Origin: Chitinophaga sp. CF418
Lineage (GTDB): Bacteria; Bacteroidota; Bacteroidia; Chitinophagales; Chitinophagaceae
Length of the DNA stretch: 64,000 bases
Assembly (NCBI RefSeq): GCF_900142925.1
Contig: NZ_FRCN01000008.1
Coordinates: forward strand, 310,001-374,000
Reading direction: 5' to 3'
The notes below the pieces were generated by a model. That model was not told the origin of the DNA. It saw only the letters and a list, made by a program, of their open reading frames with translations, and searched no databases. This document shows positions 44,368-54,007 of this stretch, one piece after another (the stretch's first letter is position 1; the number at the start of each line of letters is the position of its first letter). The position numbers were made by a program, and so were the translations under genes.

Positions 44368-45285
44368 ATGGCTTTTATAGATTATTACAAGGTACTTGGA
44401 GTAGATAAAAAAGCCTCCCAGGATGATATAAAGAAGGCATACAGGAAGCTTGCCAGGAAACACCATCCCGATATGAATCCAAATGATAAGGAGGCGCAGA
44501 TTAAGTTTCAGCAGATCAACGAGGCTAACGAGGTATTGAGCGATCCCGAGAAGCGCAAGAAATACGATGCCTATGGAGAGCACTGGCAGCATGCAGACCA
44601 GTATGAGAAGGCAAAACAGCAACAGGGCGCGGGCTTTGGTGGGCAGCAGGGATATGGCGGTTTTGGCGGACAGGGTTTTGGTGAACAGGACTTCGGTGAC
44701 TTCTCCGAAGGACAGTTCTCCGACTTCTTTGAATCGCTCTTCGGCAACCGTACGGGCGGCAGCAAACGTAAGTTCCGTGGTCAGGATTACAATGCGGAAT
44801 TGCATATTAATCTGCGGGATGCTTATACTACCCATCAGCACACGCTGAGCGTAAATGACAAACAACTGAGGATCACCATACCTGCTGGTATTGCCAACGG
44901 GCAGGTCATCAAACTGAAAGGACATGGCGCCCCCGGAGGGAACGGAGGCCCGAACGGAGATCTCTATATTACTTTTGTGATACCGGAAGATCCCGTTTTC
45001 AAAAGAGTGGATAACGACCTCTATATGAATGTGGAGCTGGATCTTTATACCGCCATACTGGGAGGTGATGTCACGATTGATACATTAAGCGGAAAGATTA
45101 AACTGAAGGTCAAACCGGAAACACAGAATGGCACCAAAGCCAGGCTGAAAGGCAAAGGATTTCCTGTATATAAACAGGAAAATGCATTTGGAGATCTGAT
45201 CATCACTTATGCCATATTGCTTCCAACTAATCTGACAGCCGCGCAGAAAGAACTATTCAGGCAACTGGCCGCATCATCACATTAA
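44368..45285 (+). CDS. CbpA-like DnaJ-domain co-chaperone
   Basis: 305 residues from ATG 44368 ([20 protein letters not shown]); an upstream ATG adds 14 odd residues. J domain at about 1-70 with the HPD motif ([10 protein letters not shown]), then a Gly/Phe/Gln-rich linker (about 85-130) and the two beta-sandwich substrate-binding domains without the zinc fingers of DnaJ. It works with DnaK and binds unfolded proteins or DNA, as CbpA does. The CbpM-like modulator follows by 10 bp. Confidence 0.92.
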   Translation: MAFIDYYKVLGVDKKASQDDIKKAYRKLARKHHPDMNPNDKEAQIKFQQINEANEVLSDPEKRKKYDAYGEHWQHADQYEKAKQQQGAGFGGQQGYGGFGGQGFGEQDFGDFSEGQFSDFFESLFGNRTGGSKRKFRGQDYNAELHINLRDAYTTHQHTLSVNDKQLRITIPAGIANGQVIKLKGHGAPGGNGGPNGDLYITFVIPEDPVFKRVDNDLYMNVELDLYTAILGGDVTIDTLSGKIKLKVKPETQNGTKARLKGKGFPVYKQENAFGDLIITYAILLPTNLTAAQKELFRQLAASSH

Positions 45286-45295
45286 ACTATCCGTT

Positions 45296-45589
45296 ATGCA
45301 AACAGCACTGATAGCCATTACCCAATATTGCAGCATACATGAAATTGAGACCGACTTTATTAACTCACTGGCAGATGAAGGACTAATAGCCATTACCGTT
45401 GTAGAGGGCGACCGTTTCATTTCCGAGGAGCAGCTGCAGGACCTGGAGCTGTATACCCGCTGGTACAGCGAGATGGGCATCAATACGGCAGGTATTGAAG
45501 TGATTAAACATTTGCTTGAGAAGATCAGGCATATGCAGTCTGAGATAGCAACGCTCAGAGAACGATTGCATTTATATGAGGCATTCTGA
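45296..45589 (+). CDS. CbpM-like chaperone modulator
   Basis: 97 residues. A MerR-like small fold: helix (EIETDFINSLADEGLIAIT), then FISEEQLQDLELYTRWYSEM, then a C-terminal coiled coil (IRHMQSEIATLRERLHLYEA). CbpM binds the J domain of CbpA and inhibits it. It is found right after cbpA in many bacteria and here lies 10 bp downstream. The position plus the fold make this call firm. Confidence 0.82.
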   Translation: MQTALIAITQYCSIHEIETDFINSLADEGLIAITVVEGDRFISEEQLQDLELYTRWYSEMGINTAGIEVIKHLLEKIRHMQSEIATLRERLHLYEAF

Positions 45590-45661
45590 GACTATTTTAC
45601 CAGGCCTGGTGAAGTATTTCATCAGGCCTGATTATTATCTAACCCCGGTAAATTATCAACC

Positions 45662-45781
45662 ATGAATAAATTCTTCAGAGCTATCATCGCCTTTTGGGGC
45701 GCTAAAAAATTCGGAGGCGGCTGCCTGGGTACGATTGTGTTGTTTATTATCATTTATTGGGCCCTGGGACATTGTAATTGA
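45662..45781 (+). CDS. Small membrane protein, 39 aa
   Basis: ATG 45662 to TGA 45781. The sequence begins MNKFFRAIIAFWGAKKFGGG and then has a hydrophobic helix CLGTIVLFIIIYWALGHCN. I recognise it as a short protein seen in Chitinophagaceae (pattern AxxGAKK-GGGCL followed by one TM). Function unknown. It lies 72 bp downstream of cbpM on the same strand. Confidence 0.6.
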   Translation: MNKFFRAIIAFWGAKKFGGGCLGTIVLFIIIYWALGHCN

Positions 45782-45834
45782 TATGGCCCGGGAATATGGT
45801 CCGCGATTGTAACAAATACGTTTACCCGGTGTCA

Positions 45835-46136
45835 TCACCCTACCCCCGCCACACTGTCTTTCACAAACCCTGTCAGGAATTCTTCCGCGTCACCGGCAGG
45901 CTTACCATTCTTAAAGAGGACGTATAACACTTTATAACCAGATAAGGCTTTACGGTTCCAGGAACCATGCTGGGTAATAAACGCCCCATTTCGATATTTC
46001 TCCGGAAAACTGTTCTTTGTATAAAAGTCCAGCCCTAAAGAGGCTGTATGGGATTTTAACTCATAATCCGGCACAATGGCTTTTAACAGCAGGTTTGTTA
46101 CGAAAAAGATGTTGCAAAAGATATACCCCTGGTACC
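45835..46136 (-). pseudogene. Remnant of a PQQ-dependent sugar dehydrogenase (sorbosone/aldose dehydrogenase family)
   Basis: About 80-100 codons remain. Clear matches: AIVPDYELKSHTASLGLDFY, then NGAFITQHGSWNRKALSGYK, then KPAGDAEEFLTGFVKDSVAG, where the family continues with a VYGRPVG block. A stop at 45835-45837 ends it. The 5' end blends into non-homologous sequence just after the SGNH hydrolase stop. Full proteins have about 400-450 residues and a signal peptide, so both ends are missing and it cannot work. Confidence 0.75.
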
Positions 46137-46156
46137 ATATAGGCTGAAACCGGATA

Positions 46157-46819
46157 TTATCTGTGCAGGAGATGCGGACTTACAGCCTTCTTCCAGATGG
46201 CGTAGCCCTGGGCATTCATATGCAGCATATCTTCTACAAATAACTCCTTTCTGGGCAGACCGTTCTTATCGAGCATAAGTTGAAATATATCTACAAAAGT
46301 AATATTAGACTGCCTGGCGATGTAGTTGCGGATGAGGCTATTCGCTTCTTTTGCAATGGGAAGGAACTCTACCCTGCTTGGGCTCGGTTTTATGGAGATA
46401 TACACAATTGGAATATTGGGCAGTTTACTTCTGATAGTAGCATACAGATTCTTGAACCTGTTAAAGATAGTATCTGCCGTTACTCCTTTTTCCACCAGAT
46501 CATTTTCTCCAACATAGAGTACTATCTGACGCGGGTGGTAAGGAAAAATGATCTGTTCAGCATAATGGATAATATCATTTGTTACAGCGCCTCCTACGCC
46601 CCTGTTCATTACCACATAACTGCTGAACGTTCTTTCCAGGTCATCCCATTTGCGGATAGAGGAACTGCCGGTAAATAATATCGGGTTCGCCGGGGGCGCA
46701 TACATCTTGTCCCATTTCAGGATGGTGTTGATATCGTCCTGGTATCGCTGGGCATGAACGGAAGAAATAAAAACGATCAGGATCAGTACTAAAAAGCTTA
46801 ACAGTTTCTTCATAAACAT
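46157..46819 (-). CDS. SGNH/GDSL hydrolase, secreted
   Basis: 220 residues from ATG 46819 (MFMKKLLSFLVLILIVFISS); the next ATG at 46813 is equally good. Signal peptide, then Block I FTGSSSIRKW (GSSS variant of GDSL), Block III YVGENDLV (GxND) and the catalytic ...DMLHMNAQGY (DxxH). Such enzymes cut acyl or acetyl esters on sugars or lipids. It overlaps or abuts the AlkB gene upstream (start within 11 bp of its stop). Confidence 0.88.
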   Translation of the reverse strand: MFMKKLLSFLVLILIVFISSVHAQRYQDDINTILKWDKMYAPPANPILFTGSSSIRKWDDLERTFSSYVVMNRGVGGAVTNDIIHYAEQIIFPYHPRQIVLYVGENDLVEKGVTADTIFNRFKNLYATIRSKLPNIPIVYISIKPSPSRVEFLPIAKEANSLIRNYIARQSNITFVDIFQLMLDKNGLPRKELFVEDMLHMNAQGYAIWKKAVSPHLLHR

Positions 46820-46829
46820 GGTATAATGA

Positions 46830-47345
46830 TTATTTTTTAATTGCACGAAAAGTAAGACTCATTCTTCCATTGTCTGTATCCGACGCGGGGATAGCATGCA
46901 GCCATTCATCCTGCACCTGCTGGGTCATATAGATCAGGGAACCTGCAGGCAATGGAAAATCAGTCAGTTCTGAGGGTTCTTTGATGTTTTTAAACCGGAG
47001 TGTTCTCGTTTCACCGATAGAGACAATAGCAATACCGGTTCCTTGTTCCAGGATGTCCGTCTGATCTGCATGAAATCCCATTTTAGATTTGCCGTCCAGG
47101 TAATAGTTTATGAGACAATTATTGGGGGTGAAACCAAGCGTAGTACTTATCCGGACAACAATGGCTTCCAGCTCAGGGCTGAAAGCCTGAAAAGGATAGC
47201 TCATCTGCGAATAATTGTACGCGACGCCAAAACTGGCTGTTTTACGGGCATGCATTCTTTCATCCCATAAAACATTATCTCTCAGCGAACTAAACAAACC
47301 TTCGGGGTCGGGTATGAAATCCGGTATAAATGTAATTCCATTCAT
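46830..47345 (-). CDS. AlkB-like alpha-ketoglutarate-dependent dioxygenase
   Basis: 171 residues. Iron/2-OG site: GFHADQTDIL (HxD) near 90-100, then a distal His in WLHAIP and the Arg in RMSLTFR. The N-terminal part has the nucleotide-recognition lid (NCLINYYLDGKSKMGF). It probably repairs 1-methyladenine or 3-methylcytosine by oxidative demethylation. Length slightly below E. coli AlkB. Unlinked to the AlkD-like gene at 52025. Confidence 0.9.
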   Translation of the reverse strand: MNGITFIPDFIPDPEGLFSSLRDNVLWDERMHARKTASFGVAYNYSQMSYPFQAFSPELEAIVVRISTTLGFTPNNCLINYYLDGKSKMGFHADQTDILEQGTGIAIVSIGETRTLRFKNIKEPSELTDFPLPAGSLIYMTQQVQDEWLHAIPASDTDNGRMSLTFRAIKK

Positions 47346-47476
47346 AGTGCCGCAAAAATAGAAAATCTCCTTAAAGATATGCCGCTAAGATCGTGTGTGG
47401 CAGGGAGGATTATATCATGTAAGCCGGATTGACTATATTTACATACCAGATTTACACACCAGGAAATAAGTTTACA

Positions 47477-48814
47477 ATGGAAAGCTCAGAAACAAAAGAA
47501 CAAGCAATTAGAGTAGTCATCATCGGCGGAGGATTTGCAGGCATTAATCTGGCCCAACTGTTGCAACGCGACAAACGTTACCAGATTACATTGGTAGATA
47601 AGAATAACTATAACTTCTTCCCACCACTGATATATCAGCTGGCAACGGGATTTCTGGAAACCTCAAGCATCTGTTACCCCTTTCGTAAACTGTTCAGGGA
47701 CAAACCCAATCTTCACTTCCATATGGGTGAATTCCAACGGGTAGACCCGGCAGCACATATCTGTTACCTGAACAATGGCGAAATACAGTATGATTACCTG
47801 GTTTTTGCCACAGGTACCGAAACGAACTATTTCGGCAACGAAAACATAAAGAAGTACGCTATTCCGATGAAGAATGTGAATGATGCGCTGGAGATGCGGA
47901 ATACGCTTTTAAAAAGACTGGAAATAGCTAGTATCACCCCTGACCTTGCAGAGCGGAAGAAACTGACCACCATCGTCATTGCGGGCGGCGGTCCTACCGG
48001 CGTGGAAGTATCCGGCATGCTGGCGGAATTACGTCAGTTTGTAGTCAGAAAAGATTACCCTGAATTGCACGGACACGGTGGGGAGATCTACCTGGTAAGC
48101 GGAGGTGAAAGCCTGCTCGAACCGATGACTAAAAAGTCGCAGCGGCATACTTACAACGCCTTACGCAGGCTGGGTGTGAAGATCAAGCTGAAAACCAGGG
48201 TAAAGGACTTTGTGGACGATCAGGTAATCCTGAACAATGGAGATACCATTAACACCAAAACCCTGATATGGGCAGCCGGAGTAACCGCAAGGCTGATGGA
48301 CGGAATTCCTGTGGCCAGCACCGGAGCGGGCAGGAGAATGATGACAGACGCCTACAACAGAGTGATCGGTGTGGACGACATCTATGCCATTGGCGATACC
48401 TGTATACAGACAACAGATAAAAACTTCCCGGATGGACATCCCCAGCTGGCGCAGGTAGCCTTACAGCAGGGTAAACTTCTCGCTAAGAACTTCTCTGCCA
48501 TGGCTGATAATAAGCCGCTAAAACCTTTCACTTATGTAGATAAGGGCACTATGGCCATCATCGGCCGTAATAATGCTGTGGCAGACATCCCTAAGCCCAA
48601 ACTGCACTTCAATGGTTTTATAGCCTGGTTCATGTGGCTGTTCATTCATGTGATGGCGCTCATCAACTACCGTAACAAGCTGAAAACCATGTATAACTGG
48701 ACCGTGGCCTACTTCACCAGAGACCAGGCCCTGCGTATGATCATCAAACCGATCCCGCCACAGCCTGATGTAAAGCAGGCAGAAATGGCGGCAGCGGTTA
48801 AATCTTCAGTCTGA
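47477..48814 (+). CDS. Type II NADH:quinone oxidoreductase (NDH-2)
   Basis: 445 residues from ATG 47477; an earlier start at 47429 has an odd leader. FAD motif VVIIGGGFAGINLAQLL, NADH motif TIVIAGGGPTGVEVSGML, and the family-typical YALGDTC-like block IYAIGDTCIQTTDKNF. The C-terminus has a hydrophobic amphipathic segment (FIAWFMWLFIHVMALINYRN) for membrane attachment. It feeds NADH electrons to menaquinone without pumping. It converges on the acyltransferase-like gene, with a 17-bp overlap. Confidence 0.92.
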   Translation: MESSETKEQAIRVVIIGGGFAGINLAQLLQRDKRYQITLVDKNNYNFFPPLIYQLATGFLETSSICYPFRKLFRDKPNLHFHMGEFQRVDPAAHICYLNNGEIQYDYLVFATGTETNYFGNENIKKYAIPMKNVNDALEMRNTLLKRLEIASITPDLAERKKLTTIVIAGGGPTGVEVSGMLAELRQFVVRKDYPELHGHGGEIYLVSGGESLLEPMTKKSQRHTYNALRRLGVKIKLKTRVKDFVDDQVILNNGDTINTKTLIWAAGVTARLMDGIPVASTGAGRRMMTDAYNRVIGVDDIYAIGDTCIQTTDKNFPDGHPQLAQVALQQGKLLAKNFSAMADNKPLKPFTYVDKGTMAIIGRNNAVADIPKPKLHFNGFIAWFMWLFIHVMALINYRNKLKTMYNWTVAYFTRDQALRMIIKPIPPQPDVKQAEMAAAVKSSV

Positions 48815-49970
48815 TCCGTTTCTTTTCCATCCAACCTGCCAGCAGGATCACCAGGAATGCAACGGCGATAGAACGGAGTATCCCTCCGATCCCTTCACTC
48901 AGCACTGCCGGGTACTTAAACCCTGCCAACAACATCAGAGAGTATAACAGATAAGGGATCAGGTAACAGGTCAGCGTGCTGGTGCCTGCCGGACGGATCC
49001 ATTTGAACCAATCCATCTTTCCTTTTACATCCACCAGCCAGATCATTGCCGTAAACATCAATATGCTGATACCGGAACAGATCAGCACCCAGGCCGGGGT
49101 AGCCCGGATCTTGGAAATACCGGCGGTATAAGGGCGTAATACAAAGCCAGCTACCAGCGCAAGGACTCCCAGACCTATAAATACGGCCCATAGGGAGCCT
49201 AATTTCCCTTTTTTGTCGAGCAGTGTATACAATGATGAGATCACCGCTCCGGCCATGATCAGGGATACGGAGGAAGCATTGTCTATAACCGGAATACTAA
49301 AGTGTAACAGTCCGGCGTGGGTGAGAATATTTATCAACAGGAAAACGCCTAAAATGGCTGTTATAGCCCCGAAATTACCTTTCACCAGCAGGTACAGGGT
49401 TGCACAGACCAGGTATGCCCAACCGATGATGCCCAGTATACCCCACCAGGAAGGCTCCATCCAGTGTGGCGCATCTGCCGGTCCGCCTTTATATAAAGCC
49501 GCCATAGCTGCCAGTAACACTATACCAGCACCTATCAACGTGTATCTTTTCCCCTTTTCCATTTCAGGGGGATAGTCCAGCCATACCAGGAAGAAACCTG
49601 CGGTGATCAACAGTTCCCATATTGGATACGGTAAATAGGCCGCCTGACTGTAATTTTCCAGGTTGACATGGAAAAAGCCCATGACGATCAGTGCCAGGGA
49701 GCGGACCAGGATATGCATTTCCGTACTGATGAAAGATTTCTGCTGACTGATGCGCTTTCCGATGGCAAAGGGAATGGACAGACCAACAATAAAGAGAAAG
49801 GCGGGGAAGACCGTATCGGCAAATCCTAATCCATCTTCCTGGGCTTGTACATGTTCAATCCAGGCAGGGATATTTTTTACACCGCTGACATCATTTACAA
49901 AGATCATGGTCAGCATAGTAAGTGCGCGAAAGGCATCAATAGATAAAAGGCGTTGTGATGGTTTAAGCAT
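48798..49970 (-). CDS. Acyltransferase-like membrane protein (DUF5009 / NagX, heparan-alpha-glucosaminide N-acetyltransferase type)
   Basis: 390 residues from ATG 49970, one base after the trehalase stop; a TTG start at 49985 is less likely. About ten TM helices. N-terminal RLLSIDAFRALTMLTMIFVND is the family signature, followed by FADTVFPAFLFIVGLSIPFA. It probably transfers an acetyl group to a glycan amine or hydroxyl across the membrane. Co-transcribed with trehalase. Confidence 0.85.
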   Translation of the reverse strand: MLKPSQRLLSIDAFRALTMLTMIFVNDVSGVKNIPAWIEHVQAQEDGLGFADTVFPAFLFIVGLSIPFAIGKRISQQKSFISTEMHILVRSLALIVMGFFHVNLENYSQAAYLPYPIWELLITAGFFLVWLDYPPEMEKGKRYTLIGAGIVLLAAMAALYKGGPADAPHWMEPSWWGILGIIGWAYLVCATLYLLVKGNFGAITAILGVFLLINILTHAGLLHFSIPVIDNASSVSLIMAGAVISSLYTLLDKKGKLGSLWAVFIGLGVLALVAGFVLRPYTAGISKIRATPAWVLICSGISILMFTAMIWLVDVKGKMDWFKWIRPAGTSTLTCYLIPYLLYSLMLLAGFKYPAVLSEGIGGILRSIAVAFLVILLAGWMEKKRIRLKI

Positions 49971-49971
49971 G

Positions 49972-51588
49972 CTATAAGGTATCAATATTTTTCACAATAT
50001 TCAATACCCCTTCCCGTTGCATATGTAATATCTTCAACAGCACGCCATTTGTCCATCCAAAACCGTCCTGATTGGGATATTCCCCTCCCCCTCCTGGCAA
50101 CGATGTGTCTTTAACGTTATACTTCTCCAGCAACTTACCTGTCTGTTTAAATACCCGGATATTCTGATGCGCCCAGCGTCCGGCGATATCTGATGCGAGG
50201 GAGTCGTTCTTATAGGTGAGCAGACCAGATATCGTCATCCAGTGCAGGGGCGCCCAGCCATTGGGGGCATCCCATTGCTCCCCTGTTTCCACCGGCGTGG
50301 ATACCAGTCCGCCGGGATACAGGAACTGCTGCTGTAACACGATAGCGGCGCTGTCTGCCTGTCCCTGGCGGGCTATCCCGAAAAATAAAGGGTACATACC
50401 TCCCAGGTGCAGCACGGGTGTTCTGGCTCCTTTTTTAAAGTCATAATCCCTGAAAAATCCGGTTTTCGGGTCCCAGCAGAAGCGCAGGATAGCGTCCCGG
50501 CGGATGGCTGCGGCGGATTCATACTGCAGGGCCTTGACGGTATTGCCTTTCATGCGGTAAGCATCTCCGAGGGTCATTTCCAGGTTGTATAACAGGCAGT
50601 TGAGGTCTACAGGGATAATATCTGTGATGTGGATAGAGCCCAGTGTTTTCCCGTCTGCCAGCCAGCGGCTGCTGAAATCCCAACCGGATTCCGCGCAGGT
50701 ACGCAGTTCCTGGTAAACCTGTTCTGCGGGCTGCCTGCGGGAAGTTTTGGCGGTATTGATATCTTCTGTCCAGGCTTCTTCCCTGGGCCAGTTTCCCCTG
50801 TCGTAATAGCGATTGAGGACGGCCCCATCCTCCAGTACCACCAGATGTTCGCCGGTTTTGCCGTCGGCGGGCCTTTTCATCCAGAAATGGTATTCCTTTT
50901 CCAGGGCGTCCAGGTAAGTGGTCAGCAGCTCCTGTTTGCGGTCTTCCTTCGCCGAGATCAGTAATTCCAGCATCAGGGCGAAATAAGGCGGCTGTGAGCG
51001 TGTGAGGTAATAGGTGCGGTTACCGTTAGGGATAAATCCATAGGTACGGATCAGGAAGGCGAAGTTCTTTATCATACTCTCTATGAGGTCTGTACGACCG
51101 CTTTCTTTCAGTCCCAGCATGGTGAAATAGCTGTCCCAGTAATATACCTCACGGAAACGGCCCCCCGGTACAACATATGGCTTCGGCAGACTAATAAGTG
51201 AACCCCATGTATTGGTGGTGTCGGGCATCCGTTTCAGGACATTCCAGAGTGATTCAATATGTGCGATAACATCCTGCCCTGTATCGGTGCTATAGTGTGC
51301 CGCTGCACCTGCAGGTACATTGAAATGATGGTGTACAAAAGTGGCCAGGCTAAAGCCCTCGGCGCCCTGCTCTTTTGCATAATACTGAAGGATTGTTGCA
51401 GGAGCTGCCTGGGGTGCGCAGTCCGCGAAAGTTTTACTGTCGGGAAAGACATGCGCAGATTGGACGGCTTCAAACAATCCTGGGAATTCCTGCCGGGGAG
51501 AACGTTCTTTAACCTGCGGCGGCTGTTGCTGTTTACAGGCTATGCCACATGCCATTATAATGGCAATGAACAAGAGCTTTCCATTCAT
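49972..51588 (-). CDS. Trehalase, family GH37, lipoprotein
   Basis: 538 residues. Lipobox region MACGIACK near residues 13-19. The GH37 signatures are both present: PGGRFREVYYWDSYF near 145-159 and QWDAPNGWAPLHW near 434-446. It splits trehalose into two glucose units in the periplasm or at the surface. The acyltransferase-like gene follows immediately. Confidence 0.92.
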   Translation of the reverse strand: MNGKLLFIAIIMACGIACKQQQPPQVKERSPRQEFPGLFEAVQSAHVFPDSKTFADCAPQAAPATILQYYAKEQGAEGFSLATFVHHHFNVPAGAAAHYSTDTGQDVIAHIESLWNVLKRMPDTTNTWGSLISLPKPYVVPGGRFREVYYWDSYFTMLGLKESGRTDLIESMIKNFAFLIRTYGFIPNGNRTYYLTRSQPPYFALMLELLISAKEDRKQELLTTYLDALEKEYHFWMKRPADGKTGEHLVVLEDGAVLNRYYDRGNWPREEAWTEDINTAKTSRRQPAEQVYQELRTCAESGWDFSSRWLADGKTLGSIHITDIIPVDLNCLLYNLEMTLGDAYRMKGNTVKALQYESAAAIRRDAILRFCWDPKTGFFRDYDFKKGARTPVLHLGGMYPLFFGIARQGQADSAAIVLQQQFLYPGGLVSTPVETGEQWDAPNGWAPLHWMTISGLLTYKNDSLASDIAGRWAHQNIRVFKQTGKLLEKYNVKDTSLPGGGGEYPNQDGFGWTNGVLLKILHMQREGVLNIVKNIDTL

Positions 51589-51627
51589 ACGTTACGTGGT
51601 TTCTATATTTACAAAGGCAATACCTGC

Positions 51628-51897
51628 TTACCGGTTAATGCGGTTCAGCAAGATGGCGAAAGATCGCATATTTTCGCGGGTTGCGTTAGCATCATTTTCA
51701 GATTGCTCAAATAATTGCCTCAGGTCTTCCATCTGGCCCATCAACGCTGGCGATATAAAGCTATATTTTCCCAGAATGTTAATGGCTTCATCTACCTGTG
51801 GCTTCGCATAACTATATATCCTGAAGGTATAAGGAGGGTCAAGAAAATAGGATTTAATCTCTGCAAGGCGGATGATATCCGGATTACTTATTTTCAT
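51628..51897 (-). CDS. Small hypothetical protein, 89 aa
   Basis: 89 residues from ATG 51897 (a GTG at 51906 also opens the frame). Helical, with motifs DIIRLAEIKSYFLDPPYTFR and FISPALMGQMEDLRQLFEQS. No family recognised. It lies 39 bp upstream of the trehalase gene on the same strand and may be co-transcribed. Confidence 0.5.
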   Translation of the reverse strand: MKISNPDIIRLAEIKSYFLDPPYTFRIYSYAKPQVDEAINILGKYSFISPALMGQMEDLRQLFEQSENDANATRENMRSFAILLNRINR

Positions 51898-52024
51898 AAT
51901 TACCACTTTTCAGACGAAACAAAGTACAAAGTTACGCTATTACCGGGGGATACGGATAAATTAATCTCTATACGGTCTTAACCACACAATACTTATTTTT
52001 GCTGCTCGTGTAAAATACCTTACT

Positions 52025-53122
52025 ATGAGCAGCCTGCTGAAAGACATTTACTCCCCCGCCTTTTATAACAGTTTTGCCGACATACTTATTAAAACGGTGC
52101 CCTCATTTAACAAGAAACGGTTTATTGAAAAGATATACCGGGAAGGCTTTGAAGAGAAAGAGCTAAAAGAGCGGATGAAACACACTACGGCCGTTTTACA
52201 CGAATTCCTGCCTGCCGGTTATACCCAGGCCATTCCGCTGATCGAAAAGACCATTAACAGTCTCAGAAAGGCCGGATATGGGGAGGCACTGGAGTTTATC
52301 TTCTTCCCGGATTACATTGCCACCTATGGGCTGGAACACTATGAAACATCTGTAAAGGCACTGGAATTCGTTACCCAGTTCATCACCTGTGAATTTGCCG
52401 TACGCCCCTTTGTTCTGCAATACGGCGACAAAATGCTCCAACAGATGCTGGCCTGGTCTTTACACAAAAGCGAGAAGGTAAGGCGCCTGTCCAGCGAAGG
52501 CAGCCGTCCCCGTCTGCCCTGGGCTATGGCTATTCCCTTCCTGAAGAAAGATCCTACTCCCATACTGCCCATACTGGAAAACCTGAAACAGGACCCCTCC
52601 GAGTCGGTAAGACGCAGTGTGGCAAACAGCCTGAATGATATCGCCAAAGACAACCCGGCCGTTGTTATTGCCATCGCCGCAAAATGGAAAGGGATCAGCA
52701 AAGAAACGGACGCCATTATTAAACATGGCTGCCGCACCCTACTGAAACAGGGCAGTAAGGAGATACTGCAACATTATGGACTGGACAGCACACATGTGGA
52801 ATTCAGCGATTTTAAAATACTGACGCCAAAGGTCAGGACCGGTGATGGCCTGGAATTCTCCTTTACTATTAAAAACAAGGATGCGCAACCACAAACAATA
52901 AGGCTGGAATACGGGGTACATTACCTGAAGCAGAACGGGACTTTATCCAAAAAGGTATTTAAGATCAGCGAGAAAACCTATGCTCCTGATGAACAGGTTA
53001 AGATCCTCCGGAAACAATCCTTCCGGCTCATCACTACCCGGGTATTTTACCCTGGTAAACACCAGTTGTCCATCATCATCAATGGCGAAGAATATCCGGC
53101 CAAAGCCTTTGAACTGATATAA
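52025..53122 (+). CDS. DNA alkylation repair protein (AlkD-like HEAT-repeat glycosylase)
   Basis: 365 residues. HEAT-like helical repeats from about 30 to 260, with VRRLSSEGSRPRLPW (155-170), a segment typical of the AlkD-like group, followed by PILENLKQDPSESVRRSVANSL. Beyond 260 is a beta-rich extension with KNKDAQPQTIRLEYGVHYLK. The protein removes alkylated purines by a HEAT-repeat mechanism. The beta-rich tail is longer than in classical AlkD and may be family-specific to Bacteroidota. Confidence 0.88.
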   Translation: MSSLLKDIYSPAFYNSFADILIKTVPSFNKKRFIEKIYREGFEEKELKERMKHTTAVLHEFLPAGYTQAIPLIEKTINSLRKAGYGEALEFIFFPDYIATYGLEHYETSVKALEFVTQFITCEFAVRPFVLQYGDKMLQQMLAWSLHKSEKVRRLSSEGSRPRLPWAMAIPFLKKDPTPILPILENLKQDPSESVRRSVANSLNDIAKDNPAVVIAIAAKWKGISKETDAIIKHGCRTLLKQGSKEILQHYGLDSTHVEFSDFKILTPKVRTGDGLEFSFTIKNKDAQPQTIRLEYGVHYLKQNGTLSKKVFKISEKTYAPDEQVKILRKQSFRLITTRVFYPGKHQLSIIINGEEYPAKAFELI

Positions 53123-53233
53123 GAGGTAATACGGACCTCAAATTGTCTCAATTCCCCCCCTATTATGGCAATAATGCCCTGCCAATTTCTGGCAGTGTAA
53201 TTGGACATTTGTAGTACACTAAACCTCAAAGTT

Positions 53234-53995
53234 ATGAAAGCATATAACGCTGATCAAGCCGCTACACTTGAGCACCCCGTAGTGTCACAGCAGGAATGGA
53301 TAGAGGCCCGTAAAAAACTGATGCAAAAAGAGAAGGAGCTGACCCACCTGAAAGATGACCTGACCCACTTGCGCCAACAACTTCCCTGGGTAAAAGTTGA
53401 GAAGGAGTACATTTTTGAAGGAGCTGACAAAGAATATACCTTGTCCGATCTCTTTGACGGCCGCAGCCAGTTGATCGTGCAACACTTTATGCTGGGGCCC
53501 GGCTGGAAAGAAGGTTGTCCCGGCTGTTCATTCATGGCCGACCATGCAGATGGAGCCCTGGTCCACCTGTTGAATCATGATGTGTCCTATGTGGCAGTAT
53601 CCCATGGTCCAATGAGCGATATCATACCTTTTCAGAAAAGAATGGGATGGGGCTTCAAATGGGTATCTTCCTATAAGAACGATTTCAACTATGACTTCCA
53701 TGTTTCTGCTACTGAAGAAGACATTGCCAAAAATGAGATGAGCTATAATTACGAGAAGATTCCCGTGACGGAGCAGGAATTACCAGGTCTTAGTGTATTC
53801 TATAAAGACGATAACGGAGATATCTTTCATACATATTCCACCTTTGCCAGAGGAGTGGATATCATGCTCACTACCTACAATTTACTTGAAATGACGCCAA
53901 AAGCACGTAATGAGGACAACGCGATGAATTGGGTAAAACATCACGATAAGTATGAAACCAAGGCTCCGGAAGCAAGTAGCTGCTGCAGCCATTAA
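53234..53995 (+). CDS. DUF899 family protein (thioredoxin-like)
   Basis: 253 residues from ATG 53234 (MKAYNADQAATLEHPVVSQQ). The DUF899 blocks are visible: WVKVEKEYIFEGADKEYTLS, then QHFMLGPGWKEGCPGCSFMA with a CxxC, and MGWGFKWVSSYKNDFNYDFH. The thioredoxin-like fold suggests a redox role. The C-terminus ends SSCCSH. Translation is probably coupled to the next gene (12 bp gap), whose N-terminus also has a Cys pair. Confidence 0.85.
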   Translation: MKAYNADQAATLEHPVVSQQEWIEARKKLMQKEKELTHLKDDLTHLRQQLPWVKVEKEYIFEGADKEYTLSDLFDGRSQLIVQHFMLGPGWKEGCPGCSFMADHADGALVHLLNHDVSYVAVSHGPMSDIIPFQKRMGWGFKWVSSYKNDFNYDFHVSATEEDIAKNEMSYNYEKIPVTEQELPGLSVFYKDDNGDIFHTYSTFARGVDIMLTTYNLLEMTPKARNEDNAMNWVKHHDKYETKAPEASSCCSH

Positions 53996-54007
53996 TTAGT
54001 TGATATC

